Notes: generated from the letters alone by a model not told the origin. Shown: positions 1 through 7,665, numbered from the stretch's first letter. The stretch is DNA of 32,201 bases from Gammaproteobacteria bacterium (GCA_030038875.1 JASHQW010000033.1:1-32201); one strand, 5' to 3'. Numbers and translations: made by a program.

Positions 1-2
1 GC

Positions 3-1484
3 ATCGAGGCCCCGGGCGACACAGTGCGCATGCCCTCGCAGAAGGGCGGCCCGGCCGAGCGCGCCGGCGCCGACTACAACAGCTCGACCGAGCTCCTGGT
101 GTTTGGAGCGGGGCCGGGCGGCTACACGGCGGCGTTCCGCGCCGCTGACCTGGGCCTCAAGGTGACCCTGGTCGAGCGCTGGCCGGAGCTCGGTGGCGTG
201 TGCCTCAATGTTGGCTGCATTCCGTCCAAGGCACTGCTGCATGCCGCCAAGGTCATCGAGGACGCCGATGAGATGAGCGGGCGCGGCATCGCGTTCTCGG
301 CTCCCGACATCAACCTCGCGAAGCTGCGCGACTGGAAGACCTCGGTGGTGCGCAAGCTCACGAGCGGACTGCGGGTGCTCGCGCGGCAGCGCAAGGTGGA
401 CGTCGTGCAGGGGAGCGGGCGCTTCGTCAGCCCGAACGTGCTCGAGGTCATGGGCACGAGCGGCTCGCAGCGCATCCGCTTCGAGCAGTGCATCATCGCC
501 GCCGGGTCCGAGCCCATCGGGCTGCCGGGCCTGCCCGCCGATCCGCGCATCCTCGATTCGACCGACGCGCTCGAGCTGCCGGAGTTCTCCGGCGGCCTGC
601 TGGTGATCGGCGGCGGCATCATCGGCCTCGAGATGGCGTGCGTGTTCGATGCGCTCGGCACGCGCGTCAGCGTCGTCGAGCTCACTCCGCAGCTCATGCC
701 GGGCTGCGATCCGGACCTGGTGCGCCCGCTCGAGCGGCGCATCCGCGCGCGCTACCAGCAGATCCTTCTCGGCACCAAGGTGTCCGCCGTCGAAGCCAGG
801 TCCGAGGGGCTGCGGGTGAGCTTCGCGGGTGACAAGGCGCCGGCGCCGCAGATCTTCGACCGGGTGCTGGTGGCGGTCGGACGTGCGCCGAACGGCCACA
901 GCGTCGGCGCCGAGCTCGCCGGCGTGCAGGTATCCGAGCGCGGCTTCATCCCGGTTGACCGGCAGATGCGCACCAATGTGCCGCATATTTTCGCGATCGG
1001 CGACATCGCCGCGCCGCCGCTGTTGGCGCACAAGGCGATGCACGAGGGCAAGGTGGCTGCGGAAGTCGCTGCGGGTCACAAACGCGCCTTCGATGCCCGG
1101 GTGATTCCCTCCGTGGCCTATACCGATCCGGAGGTGGCCTGGGCCGGGCTCACCGAGATCGAGGCGAAGGAGAAGGGCATCGCCTACGCCAAGGGCAACT
1201 TCCCCTGGGTGGCGAACGGCCGCTCGTTGTCGCTCGGGCGCGAGGAAGGATTCACCAAGCTGCTGTTCGATCCGGAAACCCATCGTGTGCTCGGCGGCGG
1301 CATCGTCGGCGCGAACGCGGGCGAGCTGATCAGCGAGGTCGCGCTCGCGGTCGAGACCGGCTGCGACGCCGCCGACATCGGCCTCACGATTCACCCGCAT
1401 CCGACCCTGTCGGAGACCGTGGCGGGAGCGGCCGAGGCGTTCGAAGGGACGCTGACGGATCTCTATCTGCCGAAGAAGAAGTGA
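3..1484 (+). CDS. lpdA: Dihydrolipoamide dehydrogenase (E3), 5' end outside window
   Basis: FAD-dependent E3 subunit of 2-oxo acid dehydrogenase complexes; it reoxidises dihydrolipoamide with NAD+. The visible 493 residues show the FAD-binding GAGPGGYTAAFRAADLGL segment, the redox-active disulphide GGVCLNVGCIPSK (visible Cys67 and Cys72), an NAD-binding GGGIIGLEMA segment, the second FAD motif (FAIGDIA) and the C-terminal active-site HPHPTLSE. The reading frame is open to the left edge. The residues before the FAD motif (IEAPGDTV, then a Gly/Ala/Pro-containing linker) look like the linker after an N-terminal lipoyl domain, as in the fused E3 proteins of many proteobacteria, so the GTG at 24 is probably not the start. 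The fused lipoyl domain is inference. An imperfect inverted repeat just after the stop (about 1487-1517, no T-tract) may end the operon. Confidence 0.95.
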   Translation: MEAPGDTVRMPSQKGGPAERAGADYNSSTELLVFGAGPGGYTAAFRAADLGLKVTLVERWPELGGVCLNVGCIPSKALLHAAKVIEDADEMSGRGIAFSAPDINLAKLRDWKTSVVRKLTSGLRVLARQRKVDVVQGSGRFVSPNVLEVMGTSGSQRIRFEQCIIAAGSEPIGLPGLPADPRILDSTDALELPEFSGGLLVIGGGIIGLEMACVFDALGTRVSVVELTPQLMPGCDPDLVRPLERRIRARYQQILLGTKVSAVEARSEGLRVSFAGDKAPAPQIFDRVLVAVGRAPNGHSVGAELAGVQVSERGFIPVDRQMRTNVPHIFAIGDIAAPPLLAHKAMHEGKVAAEVAAGHKRAFDARVIPSVAYTDPEVAWAGLTEIEAKEKGIAYAKGNFPWVANGRSLSLGREEGFTKLLFDPETHRVLGGGIVGANAGELISEVALAVETGCDAADIGLTIHPHPTLSETVAGAAEAFEGTLTDLYLPKKK

Positions 1485-1555
1485 TCGCGCGACAGAAGTG
1501 AGGAGCCTGTCGTGCGCACAGGGGGCTGGCGCGACTAAACTGACCGGCGTCCTTC

Positions 1556-1560
1556 AGGAG
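1556..1560 (+). promoter_or_regulatory. Ribosome binding site AGGAG
   Basis: AGGAG lies 5 nt before the ATG at 1566. It is the main support for the small downstream reading frame being translated. Confidence 0.5.
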
Positions 1561-1565
1561 CGCTT

Positions 1566-1823
1566 ATGGTAAGTGCCGTCGGCTCAGCGTACCCGGTAGC
1601 GGCCCTCGAGGGTCAGATCCGGCAGGATCAGGTCCAGCTGAATGATTGGACGACCTGCGTGTCGGCCAGGACCCCCAAGGGACAGGCCGCGATACAGAAG
1701 CTGTCCGGCGAGATCAGCGCGGACAAAGAGCAGATCGCCAGAGCTCTGCAGGCGAAGTCCGGGGCGCCGGCGGCGACCTCCGCCGCACCGAGCCGCCCGG
1801 GGGCGCTGGATGTCTGGGCATAG
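1566..1823 (+). CDS. Small hypothetical protein, predicted helical/coiled-coil
   Basis: 85 residues, family not recognised. The middle (about residues 15-65) is rich in Gln, Glu and Lys with hydrophobic spacing (EGQIRQDQVQLNDW, IQKLSGEISADKEQIARAL), consistent with a short helical hairpin or coiled coil. The tail is Ala/Pro-rich. The single Cys31 sits in DWTTCVSARTPKGQA. No convincing signal peptide is visible, although the first 15 residues are mildly hydrophobic. The good Shine-Dalgarno at 1556-1560 and protein-like composition argue that it is real. It lies between lpdA, 81 bp upstream on the same strand, and the convergent desaturase. Function unknown. Confidence 0.55.
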   Translation: MVSAVGSAYPVAALEGQIRQDQVQLNDWTTCVSARTPKGQAAIQKLSGEISADKEQIARALQAKSGAPAATSAAPSRPGALDVWA

Positions 1824-1920
1824 GTCTTTTTGCCGCCTGCTATCTGAGATTCATAAAGAATCCGTGAGCCAGCTGCCGCGGCCTCCGAGCGAGCGGCACT
1901 CTCCTCAAATGCCGCGCAGA

Positions 1921-2979
1921 TCACGTGCGCCGCAGGTACTCGGCCACCGAGATGATTCGCTGCGCGCGTGCGTCCCAGAGAATGCATCGCAGAGCGCCGA
2001 GGACCTGGGACAACCTCAACCGGGTGACGCGCGAAAACAGGTGTTGATATTCGCCGTGACACTCGACGAGCCGGTAGTTCGGAATGCCGGGCGCAAGGTG
2101 ATGCACGTGGTGGTAGCCGATATTGACCGTAAACCAATCAAGCCAGCGGGGCAGCACCAGGAAGCTCGTGCCTTCGATCGCTCCGGTATCGAGGTCCCAG
2201 CTGGCGTTATCGCTGGCATAGGAGTGCTCGAAGTTGTGCTGCACCGTGAATAGGACGATGCCGACGCCGCCGGCAATCGAGACGCTGAGGAGATAGATAG
2301 AGAAAAAACGCACCGTGCCACACGCCCAGCACATCAACACCCAGAGGCTGAGCAGCACGAGGTTGTTCCACAGCATGTGCCGGTACTCGCGCTGCGAGGC
2401 CCAGTAGCGCGTCTGGTAGCTCGCGCCGTGCGCCCGCAGCGACACCGCAGGCTGTACCAGCTTCCGCCTCAGCGTGTGTACGAGCAGGCCGATGCTGCCC
2501 TTCATCCACGTGAAGCGCGGGTTGAAAATCAAATAGACGAAGCCCGCGAGCGGGGCGGCCACGACGCTGCACTTGCTGCGGTACATGCGCTGCTGGGCGT
2601 GGCTCAGCGCGGTGTACTCATCCACCGACAGCGTCGTGTACGGTCCGCGGTAGCGGTCCCAATTGCCATTGTGCGTGTGGTGATAGTGATGATGCTGCGC
2701 CCAGACGTACTGGGGCATTCCCGACACCACGCCCAGGACGAACCCCGCCGCGCGATTGAGCCAGGGGCTGCGAAAGAGACTCCCATGGCCGCATTCGTGC
2801 ATCAGGCCAAACACGCGCACGGTAAACAGGATGATGAGCAGCACAGGCATCACTGTCAGCCAGGGAGACAGACCGGCGCTCCACACAGCAGTCCACCACA
2901 GGAGCGCAAACGGAACCAGAGTCGTGCAGACCTGTGTCAGTCCCTTGAGGTCATCCGACCTGGCGTAGCGGCCGACCAT
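1921..2979 (-). CDS. Membrane fatty acid desaturase
   Basis: Membrane-bound di-iron desaturase of the FA_desaturase superfamily, which introduces double bonds into lipid acyl chains. 352 residues from the chosen start. Histidine boxes in order: HECGH (His61-His65), HHHYHHTH (from His96), and two in the C-terminal half, HNFEH and YHHVHHL. Hydrophobic segments precede box 1 (LVPFALLWWTAVW, LTVMPVLLIILFTVRVFGL) and surround residues 200-260 (LVLLSLWVLMCWA, IYLLSVSIAGGVGIVLF). I chose ATG 2979 because GAGAG lies 7 nt upstream; a GTG at 3018 would add 13 residues with a weaker site. The substrate and regiochemistry (acyl-lipid, or a carotenoid- or sterol-related substrate) cannot be told. It points towards the small hypothetical gene and is separated by 209 bp from the decayed cytochrome gene upstream. 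Confidence 0.88.
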   Translation of the reverse strand: MVGRYARSDDLKGLTQVCTTLVPFALLWWTAVWSAGLSPWLTVMPVLLIILFTVRVFGLMHECGHGSLFRSPWLNRAAGFVLGVVSGMPQYVWAQHHHYHHTHNGNWDRYRGPYTTLSVDEYTALSHAQQRMYRSKCSVVAAPLAGFVYLIFNPRFTWMKGSIGLLVHTLRRKLVQPAVSLRAHGASYQTRYWASQREYRHMLWNNLVLLSLWVLMCWACGTVRFFSIYLLSVSIAGGVGIVLFTVQHNFEHSYASDNASWDLDTGAIEGTSFLVLPRWLDWFTVNIGYHHVHHLAPGIPNYRLVECHGEYQHLFSRVTRLRLSQVLGALRCILWDARAQRIISVAEYLRRT

Positions 2980-3188
2980 GGCGCATCTCTCGCGCCGCAA
3001 ACACTCGTGCGACACCACGATAGAAGACTTGCCCCCGTCTCGAATTTTCTAGTTCTGGTCAACGCCCGCCAAGTCGCTGACCCTGGCGGAGCCTTGGCAG
3101 TATGCGCCAGGGGAGCCGTCGGGCGCCACCGCATTGTGCGGGGAACGGACGCAAGCGTCGCGACAGCCTGCACCGCCTCACTGCGACG

Positions 3189-4192
3189 TCACTGTCCGTA
3201 GCGCTCGGCGTAGAACTTGCGAACGTTCTCGAGCGTGTCTTTGCTGATGCCGTTGAAGTACCAGTCATGGCCGGCGATCGGCTTGAAATGCTTCTCAAGC
3301 AGCGCGTTGGCGAAGTCCTCATTGCCGTCTTTCTTGCGCACGACGTCCTTCAACTCGGGAATCCACGTTGTCATAGAGCTCCTTCATCGCCGCACTGATC
3401 GGCTTGGCGAACTTGTCGTTGTACAGGTCGACCAGCTCATCGAACTGCTGATAGTGGCTGTCCACGGTGCGCGACGCGTGGCAGGCAAGGCAGACGTCCT
3501 TCATGCTCTTGCGGCGTTGCTCCCAGGTGATGACTTCCTTGACCTGTGAGCCCAGGAAATCGTCGCCGACCTTGGGCGTCGGCCTGCTGACCGGGACGTC
3601 CTCCTCGTTGCCGTTCGCCAGGCGCACCAGGTTCTGCTTCTCGGAGATCGGCGGCCGCAGCGTGTACGAGATCCGCTCGCCGACATCGTGCGTGCTTTCC
3701 TGGTCCGGCGTCGCGCTCATATGGCAGGTAGCGCAGGTCGGAGCCGCCGTGTAGTCCTTGCCGACGACCCAAGTCCTGGAATCCAGATTCATCTCGCGTA
3801 CCTTGGCCCGGTAGATGATGCCGTGCTTGGATTCGTTGTAGATCTCGAGCTGCGGGTGATCAGGGCCCAGGTGGCACTTGCCGAAGGTGTCCGGGGTGCG
3901 CGCCTGTGCCGCGGAGAAGCGGTGGCGGCCGTGACAGGCGGCGCACGAGCCGAGCGTGCCGTCCGGATTCATCCGTCCGATGGCGGTGTTGGGCCAGGTC
4001 TGCGACGTCGGGCGGTTGAACCTGTCGAGCGTGACCTGTGCGCCGTGGCACTGGCGGCAGCCGGCGTTGACGGCCGCCGGGCTCGCCTCGCTTGCAGCGC
4101 ATCATGGCGAGCTCCTGCGGGAAGGGGCCAACCGGCGTCGGTCGGACTGCTACGGCGGGTCTCAATAAACTCGCCGAGCTCGAGCCACGCAA
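3189..4192 (-). pseudogene. Remnant of HAO-like octahaem cytochrome c
   Basis: Minus-strand remnant of a hydroxylamine-oxidoreductase-family multihaem cytochrome c (periplasmic nitrogen redox enzymes). The main open stretch (3319 to about 4080) carries CRQCHG, CAACHGRH, CATCHM and CLACHA plus family-typical stretches such as GPDHPQLEIYNESKHG and THDVGERISYTLRPP. Lesions: (1) near 3365-3375 the frame shifts after LYDN, and the C-terminal 60 residues (WIPELKDVV to RYGQ stop) continue in another frame; (2) at about 4100 the CRQCHG frame meets a TGA, while upstream sequence (PVGPFPQELAMMRC) continues in a third frame, apparently across a small deletion; (3) one haem site reads FGKCH, with Phe where the first Cys should be; (4) the N-terminal half with further haem motifs and the signal peptide is absent. 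Sequencing error could explain one shift but not all of this. Confidence 0.75.
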
Positions 4193-4361
4193 CTCGCAGA
4201 TGTACGTACCGCGCGACGAGACGCTGGTGTTTCGACTAGCCGCGATGAGGGCGCGCGCGCACCCGGACGTGCGCGGTCCGGCGACTGCCGCAGGCGAGAG
4301 GGTCGTTCCGGCCGATGATTTCGGGCGGCGCCGATCGAGGCGAGGCCGGAACGGCTTCCTG

Positions 4362-4742
4362 TCAGGTGGTCAGAGCCTTCAGTTTTTCCTTGTCGCTTTC
4401 GGAAGGCATGTGTTTAAGGCTGAGCAGGATCGATGCAAGCGTCTTGATGGAGCTGGCCGCCCTGGCATCTGCGACGATGGCCTCCAGCTTCGGTTTGTCG
4501 GCCGCTGCCACCGTGTGCTGGACGTCCATCAGAGCCTGAGCCACCGTGCGCTCGTCCTGGGTCGCCGACTTGTCCTCTGCGATCTGCTTCAGCGACTGCT
4601 TGTCCGCATCAGAGGGGAAGTGCTGAAGATGCAGCAGTATCGCGGCCATGGTCTGCACAGCCTTGCTCTCGGCGGCGTTTGCCACACTCGCAACCACGCC
4701 GAGGAACAGAACGACCGACAGGGCAGCTATCCGATACTTCAT
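4362..4742 (-). CDS. Exported protein with three helical repeats
   Basis: 126 residues; family not recognised. The start is ATG 4742, preceded by GGGAGA at a good distance; the longer frame to 4781 lacks support. Residues 1-24 form a Sec signal peptide (MKYRIAALS, a hydrophobic core, then ANA-A). The mature part repeats a pattern three times: ILLHLQHFPSDADKQSLKQI, ALMDVQHTVAAADKPKLEAI and ILLSLKHMPSESDKEKLKAL. Each looks like a helix, a turn with Asp-Lys, then a second helix, so a small all-helical repeat protein in the periplasm is expected. It has no haem motif or cysteine. It lies upstream of, and on the same strand as, the HAO-like remnant and downstream of the DUF2845 gene, so it may be a leftover accessory protein of that cytochrome locus; that is inference. 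Confidence 0.75.
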   Translation of the reverse strand: MKYRIAALSVVLFLGVVASVANAAESKAVQTMAAILLHLQHFPSDADKQSLKQIAEDKSATQDERTVAQALMDVQHTVAAADKPKLEAIVADARAASSIKTLASILLSLKHMPSESDKEKLKALTT

Positions 4743-4816
4743 GGGTGTCTCCCGCTGGCTCCGACTAGGATGCGCCCGCATACCTTCCCGGACAAGGCGC
4801 GAGGCACGGCCAAGCC

Positions 4817-5137
4817 TCAGTATCCGTATCCGATGGTGTCTATGTTCGCCACGACGCCGTTTCGAAACCGAATGCGCTGCATCAGCTTGTTAGGGCCGAA
4901 GTTGTAAATCCAGGTTTCGTTTTCCACGTCGGATACCCCCGGCACTACGCCGTCAGTGACTTCGGGGCGCACGACCTGGGCAGGCTGGCCACATAGGGCG
5001 GCGACCTTCGCCTGACTCGTGCCCCTGGTGATGAGCTCGCTTCCGCAACGCATCGACTGCCCGAAAGCGAGCGTCGGGAGGAGAGCGACAATTGCCGCGG
5101 CGAAGAAACGAACTCGATGGCGGGTGTGTTGAAGCAT
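4817..5137 (-). CDS. DUF2845 family exported protein
   Basis: 106 residues, matching the small DUF2845 family as I know it. An N-terminal signal peptide (basic MLQHTRHRVR, hydrophobic FFAAAIVALLPTLA, cleavage near AFGQ) is followed by the family-typical MRCGSELITRGTSQAKVAALCGQPAQV segment, with two cysteines that could form a disulphide, and a C-terminal beta-rich part (ETWIYNFGPNKLMQRIRFRNG, then IDTIGYGY). The fold resembles small periplasmic or outer-membrane lipoproteins of the SmpA/BamE type; the role is unknown. It is transcribed away from the secreted protein at 5324 and sits 74 bp upstream of the three-repeat protein gene, possibly in one transcript. Confidence 0.8.
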   Translation of the reverse strand: MLQHTRHRVRFFAAAIVALLPTLAFGQSMRCGSELITRGTSQAKVAALCGQPAQVVRPEVTDGVVPGVSDVENETWIYNFGPNKLMQRIRFRNGVVANIDTIGYGY

Positions 5138-5213
5138 TTTGCCAGCGCCTCTGTCTGCTCGGCACTCAACGTTGCCAACTTAAGGTAGCGATTCGCCCCC
5201 GAAACTCGACTCT

Positions 5214-5241
5214 CTTAATCACTCGTTAATCCCACATTAAC
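5214..5241 (+). promoter_or_regulatory. Three 11-bp-phased TTAA half-sites, OmpR/PmrA-like operator
   Basis: CTTAAT (5214-5219), GTTAAT (5225-5230) and ATTAAC (5236-5241) are each separated by exactly 5 nt. This matches the known layout of PmrA boxes (YTTAAK-N5-YTTAAK) and, more loosely, of PhoB/OmpR-family direct repeats. The third half-site overlaps the putative -35 of the promoter at 5237-5266. Binding and the identity of the regulator are inferred. Confidence 0.5.
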
Positions 5242-5266
5242 CTGCCTCAACAGCGCCGGCTATACT
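5237..5266 (+). promoter_or_regulatory. Putative sigma-70 promoter of the secreted 261-aa protein gene
   Basis: TTAACC (5237-5242) and TATACT (5261-5266) are spaced by 18 nt. The -10 matches 5 of 6 consensus bases and the -35 matches 4 of 6. A weak -35 covered by operator half-sites is typical of activator-dependent promoters. Transcription would start about 50 nt before ATG 5324. Confidence 0.45.
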
Positions 5267-5323
5267 GTCACTGCTGAGGCAAGCACTCGCTGCCTCGCAC
5301 AACAATCAACAGAGGGGGATTCC

Positions 5324-6109
5324 ATGAGCCATTCAGTGTGGAGAATGATCGCCGGCGTATCAGTGGTCGCGGCGCTCGGCGCGGCGCCCGCGCCCGCGCC
5401 CGCGCAGACGGCTGAAGTAAAGGAAAAGCCGCCGATGTATACCTATGAGTCCTGGTGGGTCATTCCGAGGGCGCGCTGGGGGGATATGGACAAGGACAAC
5501 GCCACCATGAACCAGAAGGTCCTGGCGCCGGCGCTCGCCGACGGAAGCCTGCTCGGCTACGGAGACGACGCGAATCTGGTCCACACTGCCGACGGGCCGA
5601 CCCATGACAGCTGGCATCAGGCACGCTCCATGGCAGCTTTGCTGAAAGTCCTCGATGCCCTCTACAAGAGCGGCGGCGCCTCTTCCTCGGTCCTCGTCAG
5701 CTCAACCAAGCACTGGGACGGTGTATACGTCAGCCGCTTTTACAACTGGAAGGCCGGCTCCTGGAAGGATGCGTACGGGCGCGCCTCCACCTACAAGCTG
5801 AAGGCTGACGCGCCTGCCGATGCGGTCGCGACGCTCAGCAAGAGCCTGTTTGTGCCGCTGCTGGAGAAACTTCTCGCCGATGGTGCCATCGTGGAGTACG
5901 AGATCGATGAAGAGACGATCCATACTGAGTCGCCGGATTTGTTCTTCATCTACATCCTGACGCCGAGCGCTGAGGGCCTGGACAAGTTCAACGACGCGGT
6001 ACGAGAGACAACCAGGAGCAACCCGCTGATTGGACCGGCATTCGGTTCGATGGTCGACTTCACGCCGCACCGCGACCAGCTGGTACGGGCCAACGCGACC
6101 TATAAGTAA
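5324..6109 (+). CDS. Secreted protein of unknown function, internally duplicated
   Basis: 261 residues; no family recognised. ATG 5324 is preceded by AGAGGGGG. The signal peptide runs to about residue 28 (VWRMIAGVSVVAALGAA, an Ala/Pro stretch, then AQ-TA). The mature protein seems to hold two related halves. The first has VLAPALADGSLLGYG, LVHTADGPTHDSW and ALLKVLDAL; the second has VPLLEKLLADGAIVEYE, TIHTESPDLFFIY and GLDKFNDAV. The order helix, LADG turn, strand, His-Thr, strand, helix is what a pair of ferredoxin-like (Dabb/ABM-type) domains would give, but that is inference from the pattern. It has no cysteines, no visible metal-binding site and no anchor. The gene has its own promoter with a phased operator and is followed by a GC-rich hairpin, so it is probably monocistronic and regulated. 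Confidence 0.8.
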   Translation: MSHSVWRMIAGVSVVAALGAAPAPAPAQTAEVKEKPPMYTYESWWVIPRARWGDMDKDNATMNQKVLAPALADGSLLGYGDDANLVHTADGPTHDSWHQARSMAALLKVLDALYKSGGASSSVLVSSTKHWDGVYVSRFYNWKAGSWKDAYGRASTYKLKADAPADAVATLSKSLFVPLLEKLLADGAIVEYEIDEETIHTESPDLFFIYILTPSAEGLDKFNDAVRETTRSNPLIGPAFGSMVDFTPHRDQLVRANATYK

Positions 6110-6123
6110 GGGCACAGCGAGTC

Positions 6124-6162
6124 GCACCCCGGGCGTGACTCACCCAGAGCGCCCCGGGGTGC
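6124..6162 (+). terminator. GC-rich hairpin after the secreted-protein gene
   Basis: GCACCCCGGG (6124-6133) pairs perfectly with CCCGGGGTGC (6153-6162) across a 19-nt loop, 15 nt after the stop. No T-tract follows, so it is a weak candidate terminator or an mRNA-stabilising hairpin. Confidence 0.35.
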
Positions 6163-6184
6163 CCCCGCTCTCCAGGCGCGTGCT

Positions 6185-6212
6185 TTGACCTGCCAGGCCT
6201 CAGGATTAGTAT
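6185..6212 (+). promoter_or_regulatory. Putative sigma-70 promoter of the PEBP gene
   Basis: TTGACC (6185-6190, 5 of 6) and TAGTAT (6207-6212, 4 of 6) are 16 nt apart, about 25 nt before ATG 6237. The transcript would have a very short leader carrying GGGGAGG (6225-6231). Confidence 0.35.
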
Positions 6213-6236
6213 CGGCCTCCTTTCGGGGAGGACACC

Positions 6237-6893
6237 ATGATGCACCGCAACTCAGATCACTGGCGCCGGGCCGGCATGCTGTGTGTGACCGTGACGGGTC
6301 TGACGCTGAGCGCCGTCAACGCCGACGAGCCCTGGTGGGAAGGACAGCGGGGCAGGCTGGAGGTCAGCAGCACCACGTTCACGGAGAACGGGCCTCTGCC
6401 CGACAGCGCTGTCTACAACGACATCTACCAGGGCGCGAACATCTGCACCGCGAACGGCGCCGTCGGGGGCGATCAGTCGCCGCAGCTCGAGTGGTCGCAT
6501 GTGCCGGACGGGACGCGCAGCTTCGTCGTGGTGCTGTACGACACGACCGCCGCCTTTACGCACTGGGGCATGTACAACATTGCCGCGCACGTGCGCTCGC
6601 TCCCGCAGAACGCCGGAGCCATCGGCAGCACCTACGGCAGCCAGGTCAACAATGACTTCGGGGATCAGAGCTACGACGGGCCGTGCCCGCCGGCCGGCGT
6701 GGCGCCGGACGCGCATCACTATGTGTTTACCGTGTACGCGCTCGATACGGAGCTCAAGGTGAGCACGCTGGCGAATTTCCCGGCTAACGCCGAGACGCTC
6801 TATCACGCACTGATACACGCGGCGCGTGACGGACACATCCTGGCGAGCGGCAGCCTCGGCACCTACTACTCGGCCACGCCGCCGGCGAACTGA
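6237..6893 (+). CDS. YbhB/YbcL-type PEBP family protein, exported
   Basis: Phosphatidylethanolamine-binding-protein superfamily (bacterial Raf-kinase-inhibitor-like proteins). 218 residues. Diagnostic stretches in order: SPQLEWSHVPDGTRSFVVV (the usual SPxLxW...P), an Asp-Thr-Thr and THWGMYNI (His-Trp ligand-pocket motif), DQSYDGPCPPAG (Y-x-G-P-x-P), HHYVFTVYALD, and GHILASGSLGTYY (the usual GxxLAxGxLxGTY). The N-terminus (WRRAGMLCVTVTGLTLSAVNA-DE) looks like a Sec signal peptide, so the mature protein is periplasmic. GGGGAGG at 6225-6231 fits either of the tandem ATGs at 6237 or 6240. The bacterial ligand and role are unknown; no kinase connection should be assumed from the family name. Confidence 0.9.
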   Translation: MMHRNSDHWRRAGMLCVTVTGLTLSAVNADEPWWEGQRGRLEVSSTTFTENGPLPDSAVYNDIYQGANICTANGAVGGDQSPQLEWSHVPDGTRSFVVVLYDTTAAFTHWGMYNIAAHVRSLPQNAGAIGSTYGSQVNNDFGDQSYDGPCPPAGVAPDAHHYVFTVYALDTELKVSTLANFPANAETLYHALIHAARDGHILASGSLGTYYSATPPAN

Positions 6894-6918
6894 GGCGGCG
6901 CCGGCGGCGCGCCTTAAG

Positions 6919-7665
6919 CTAGGGGCGCCTGGCTCGGGCGGTGCGCCGCCGCGCGGGGGCGCTGCGGTCGTCGGCTACGCGTCGTATGGCTTTGCCGACT
7001 GACCCGGCGGACCGGGTCCCCTGCGCCGCTGCGGGCTGCGTCTTGTGCCGGTACTCGCACAGGTCGCGGATGATGCAGGTCGGGCATTTGGGGGCGCGCG
7101 CGGTGCATACGTAGCGGCCGTGCAGGATCAGCCAGTGGTGCGCGTCCTTGCGGAACTCGGGCGGCGTATTGGCAACCAGACCGTCCTCGACCTCGCGCGG
7201 CGTCTTGCCCGGCGCGAGCCCGGTGCGGTTGGCGACGCGGAATATGTGCGTGTCGACCGCGATCTCGGGCTGGCCGAACACCATGTTTAGAATGATGCTG
7301 GCGGTCTTCCTGCCGACGCCCGGCAGCGCCTCGAGCGCGGCCCGGTCGGAGGGAACCGCGCCGCCGTGCCGCTCCACGATCTGGCGCGCGAGCGCGACCA
7401 GGTTCGCGGCCTTGGTGTTGTAGAGACCGACGCTGCGGATGTAGGGCTTCACTCCCTCGACGCCGAGCGCTGCGATGGCTGCGGGCGTGTGGGCGACCGG
7501 GAACAGCACGCTGGTGGCGGCGTTCACGCTCTTGTCGGTGGTGTGCGCCGAGAGCATCACGGCGACCAGCAGCTCGAACGGCGAGGCGTACGCGAGCTCG
7601 GTCGTGGGTGAGGGATTGGCGGCCCGAAGCCGGCGAAAGATAGCGGCGCGCGTGGCAGGTCGCAC
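6919..7665 (-). CDS. nth: Endonuclease III, DNA glycosylase/AP lyase
   Basis: Base-excision repair enzyme that removes oxidised pyrimidines and nicks AP sites. 248 residues. The helix-hairpin-helix reads LPGVGRKTASI; catalytic Lys120 (in GVGRKTA) and Asp138 (in VDTHIFRV) fall at the same numbers as in E. coli Nth. The [4Fe-4S] loop C-x6-C-x2-C-x5-C is complete (CTARAPKCPTCIIRDLC). The start is GTG 7665, aligned with the usual N-terminus. After the cluster loop the protein carries a basic, low-complexity tail of roughly 40 residues (many Arg, Ala) that the E. coli enzyme lacks; it may aid DNA binding. It is last in the metG-rnfB-nth run and begins 10 bp after the rnfB stop. Confidence 0.97.
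   Translation of the reverse strand: MRPATRAAIFRRLRAANPSPTTELAYASPFELLVAVMLSAHTTDKSVNAATSVLFPVAHTPAAIAALGVEGVKPYIRSVGLYNTKAANLVALARQIVERHGGAVPSDRAALEALPGVGRKTASIILNMVFGQPEIAVDTHIFRVANRTGLAPGKTPREVEDGLVANTPPEFRKDAHHWLILHGRYVCTARAPKCPTCIIRDLCEYRHKTQPAAAQGTRSAGSVGKAIRRVADDRSAPARRRTARARRP

Noticed and set aside
24-26. GTG as start of the dihydrolipoamide dehydrogenase
   Set aside because: The frame stays open to the left edge with linker-like residues and no Shine-Dalgarno is visible, so the gene most likely starts outside.
4092-4907. 271-residue plus-strand open frame over the cytochrome and three-repeat region
   Set aside because: The minus strand has a signal peptide, repeats and a Shine-Dalgarno; the plus frame has no recognisable features.
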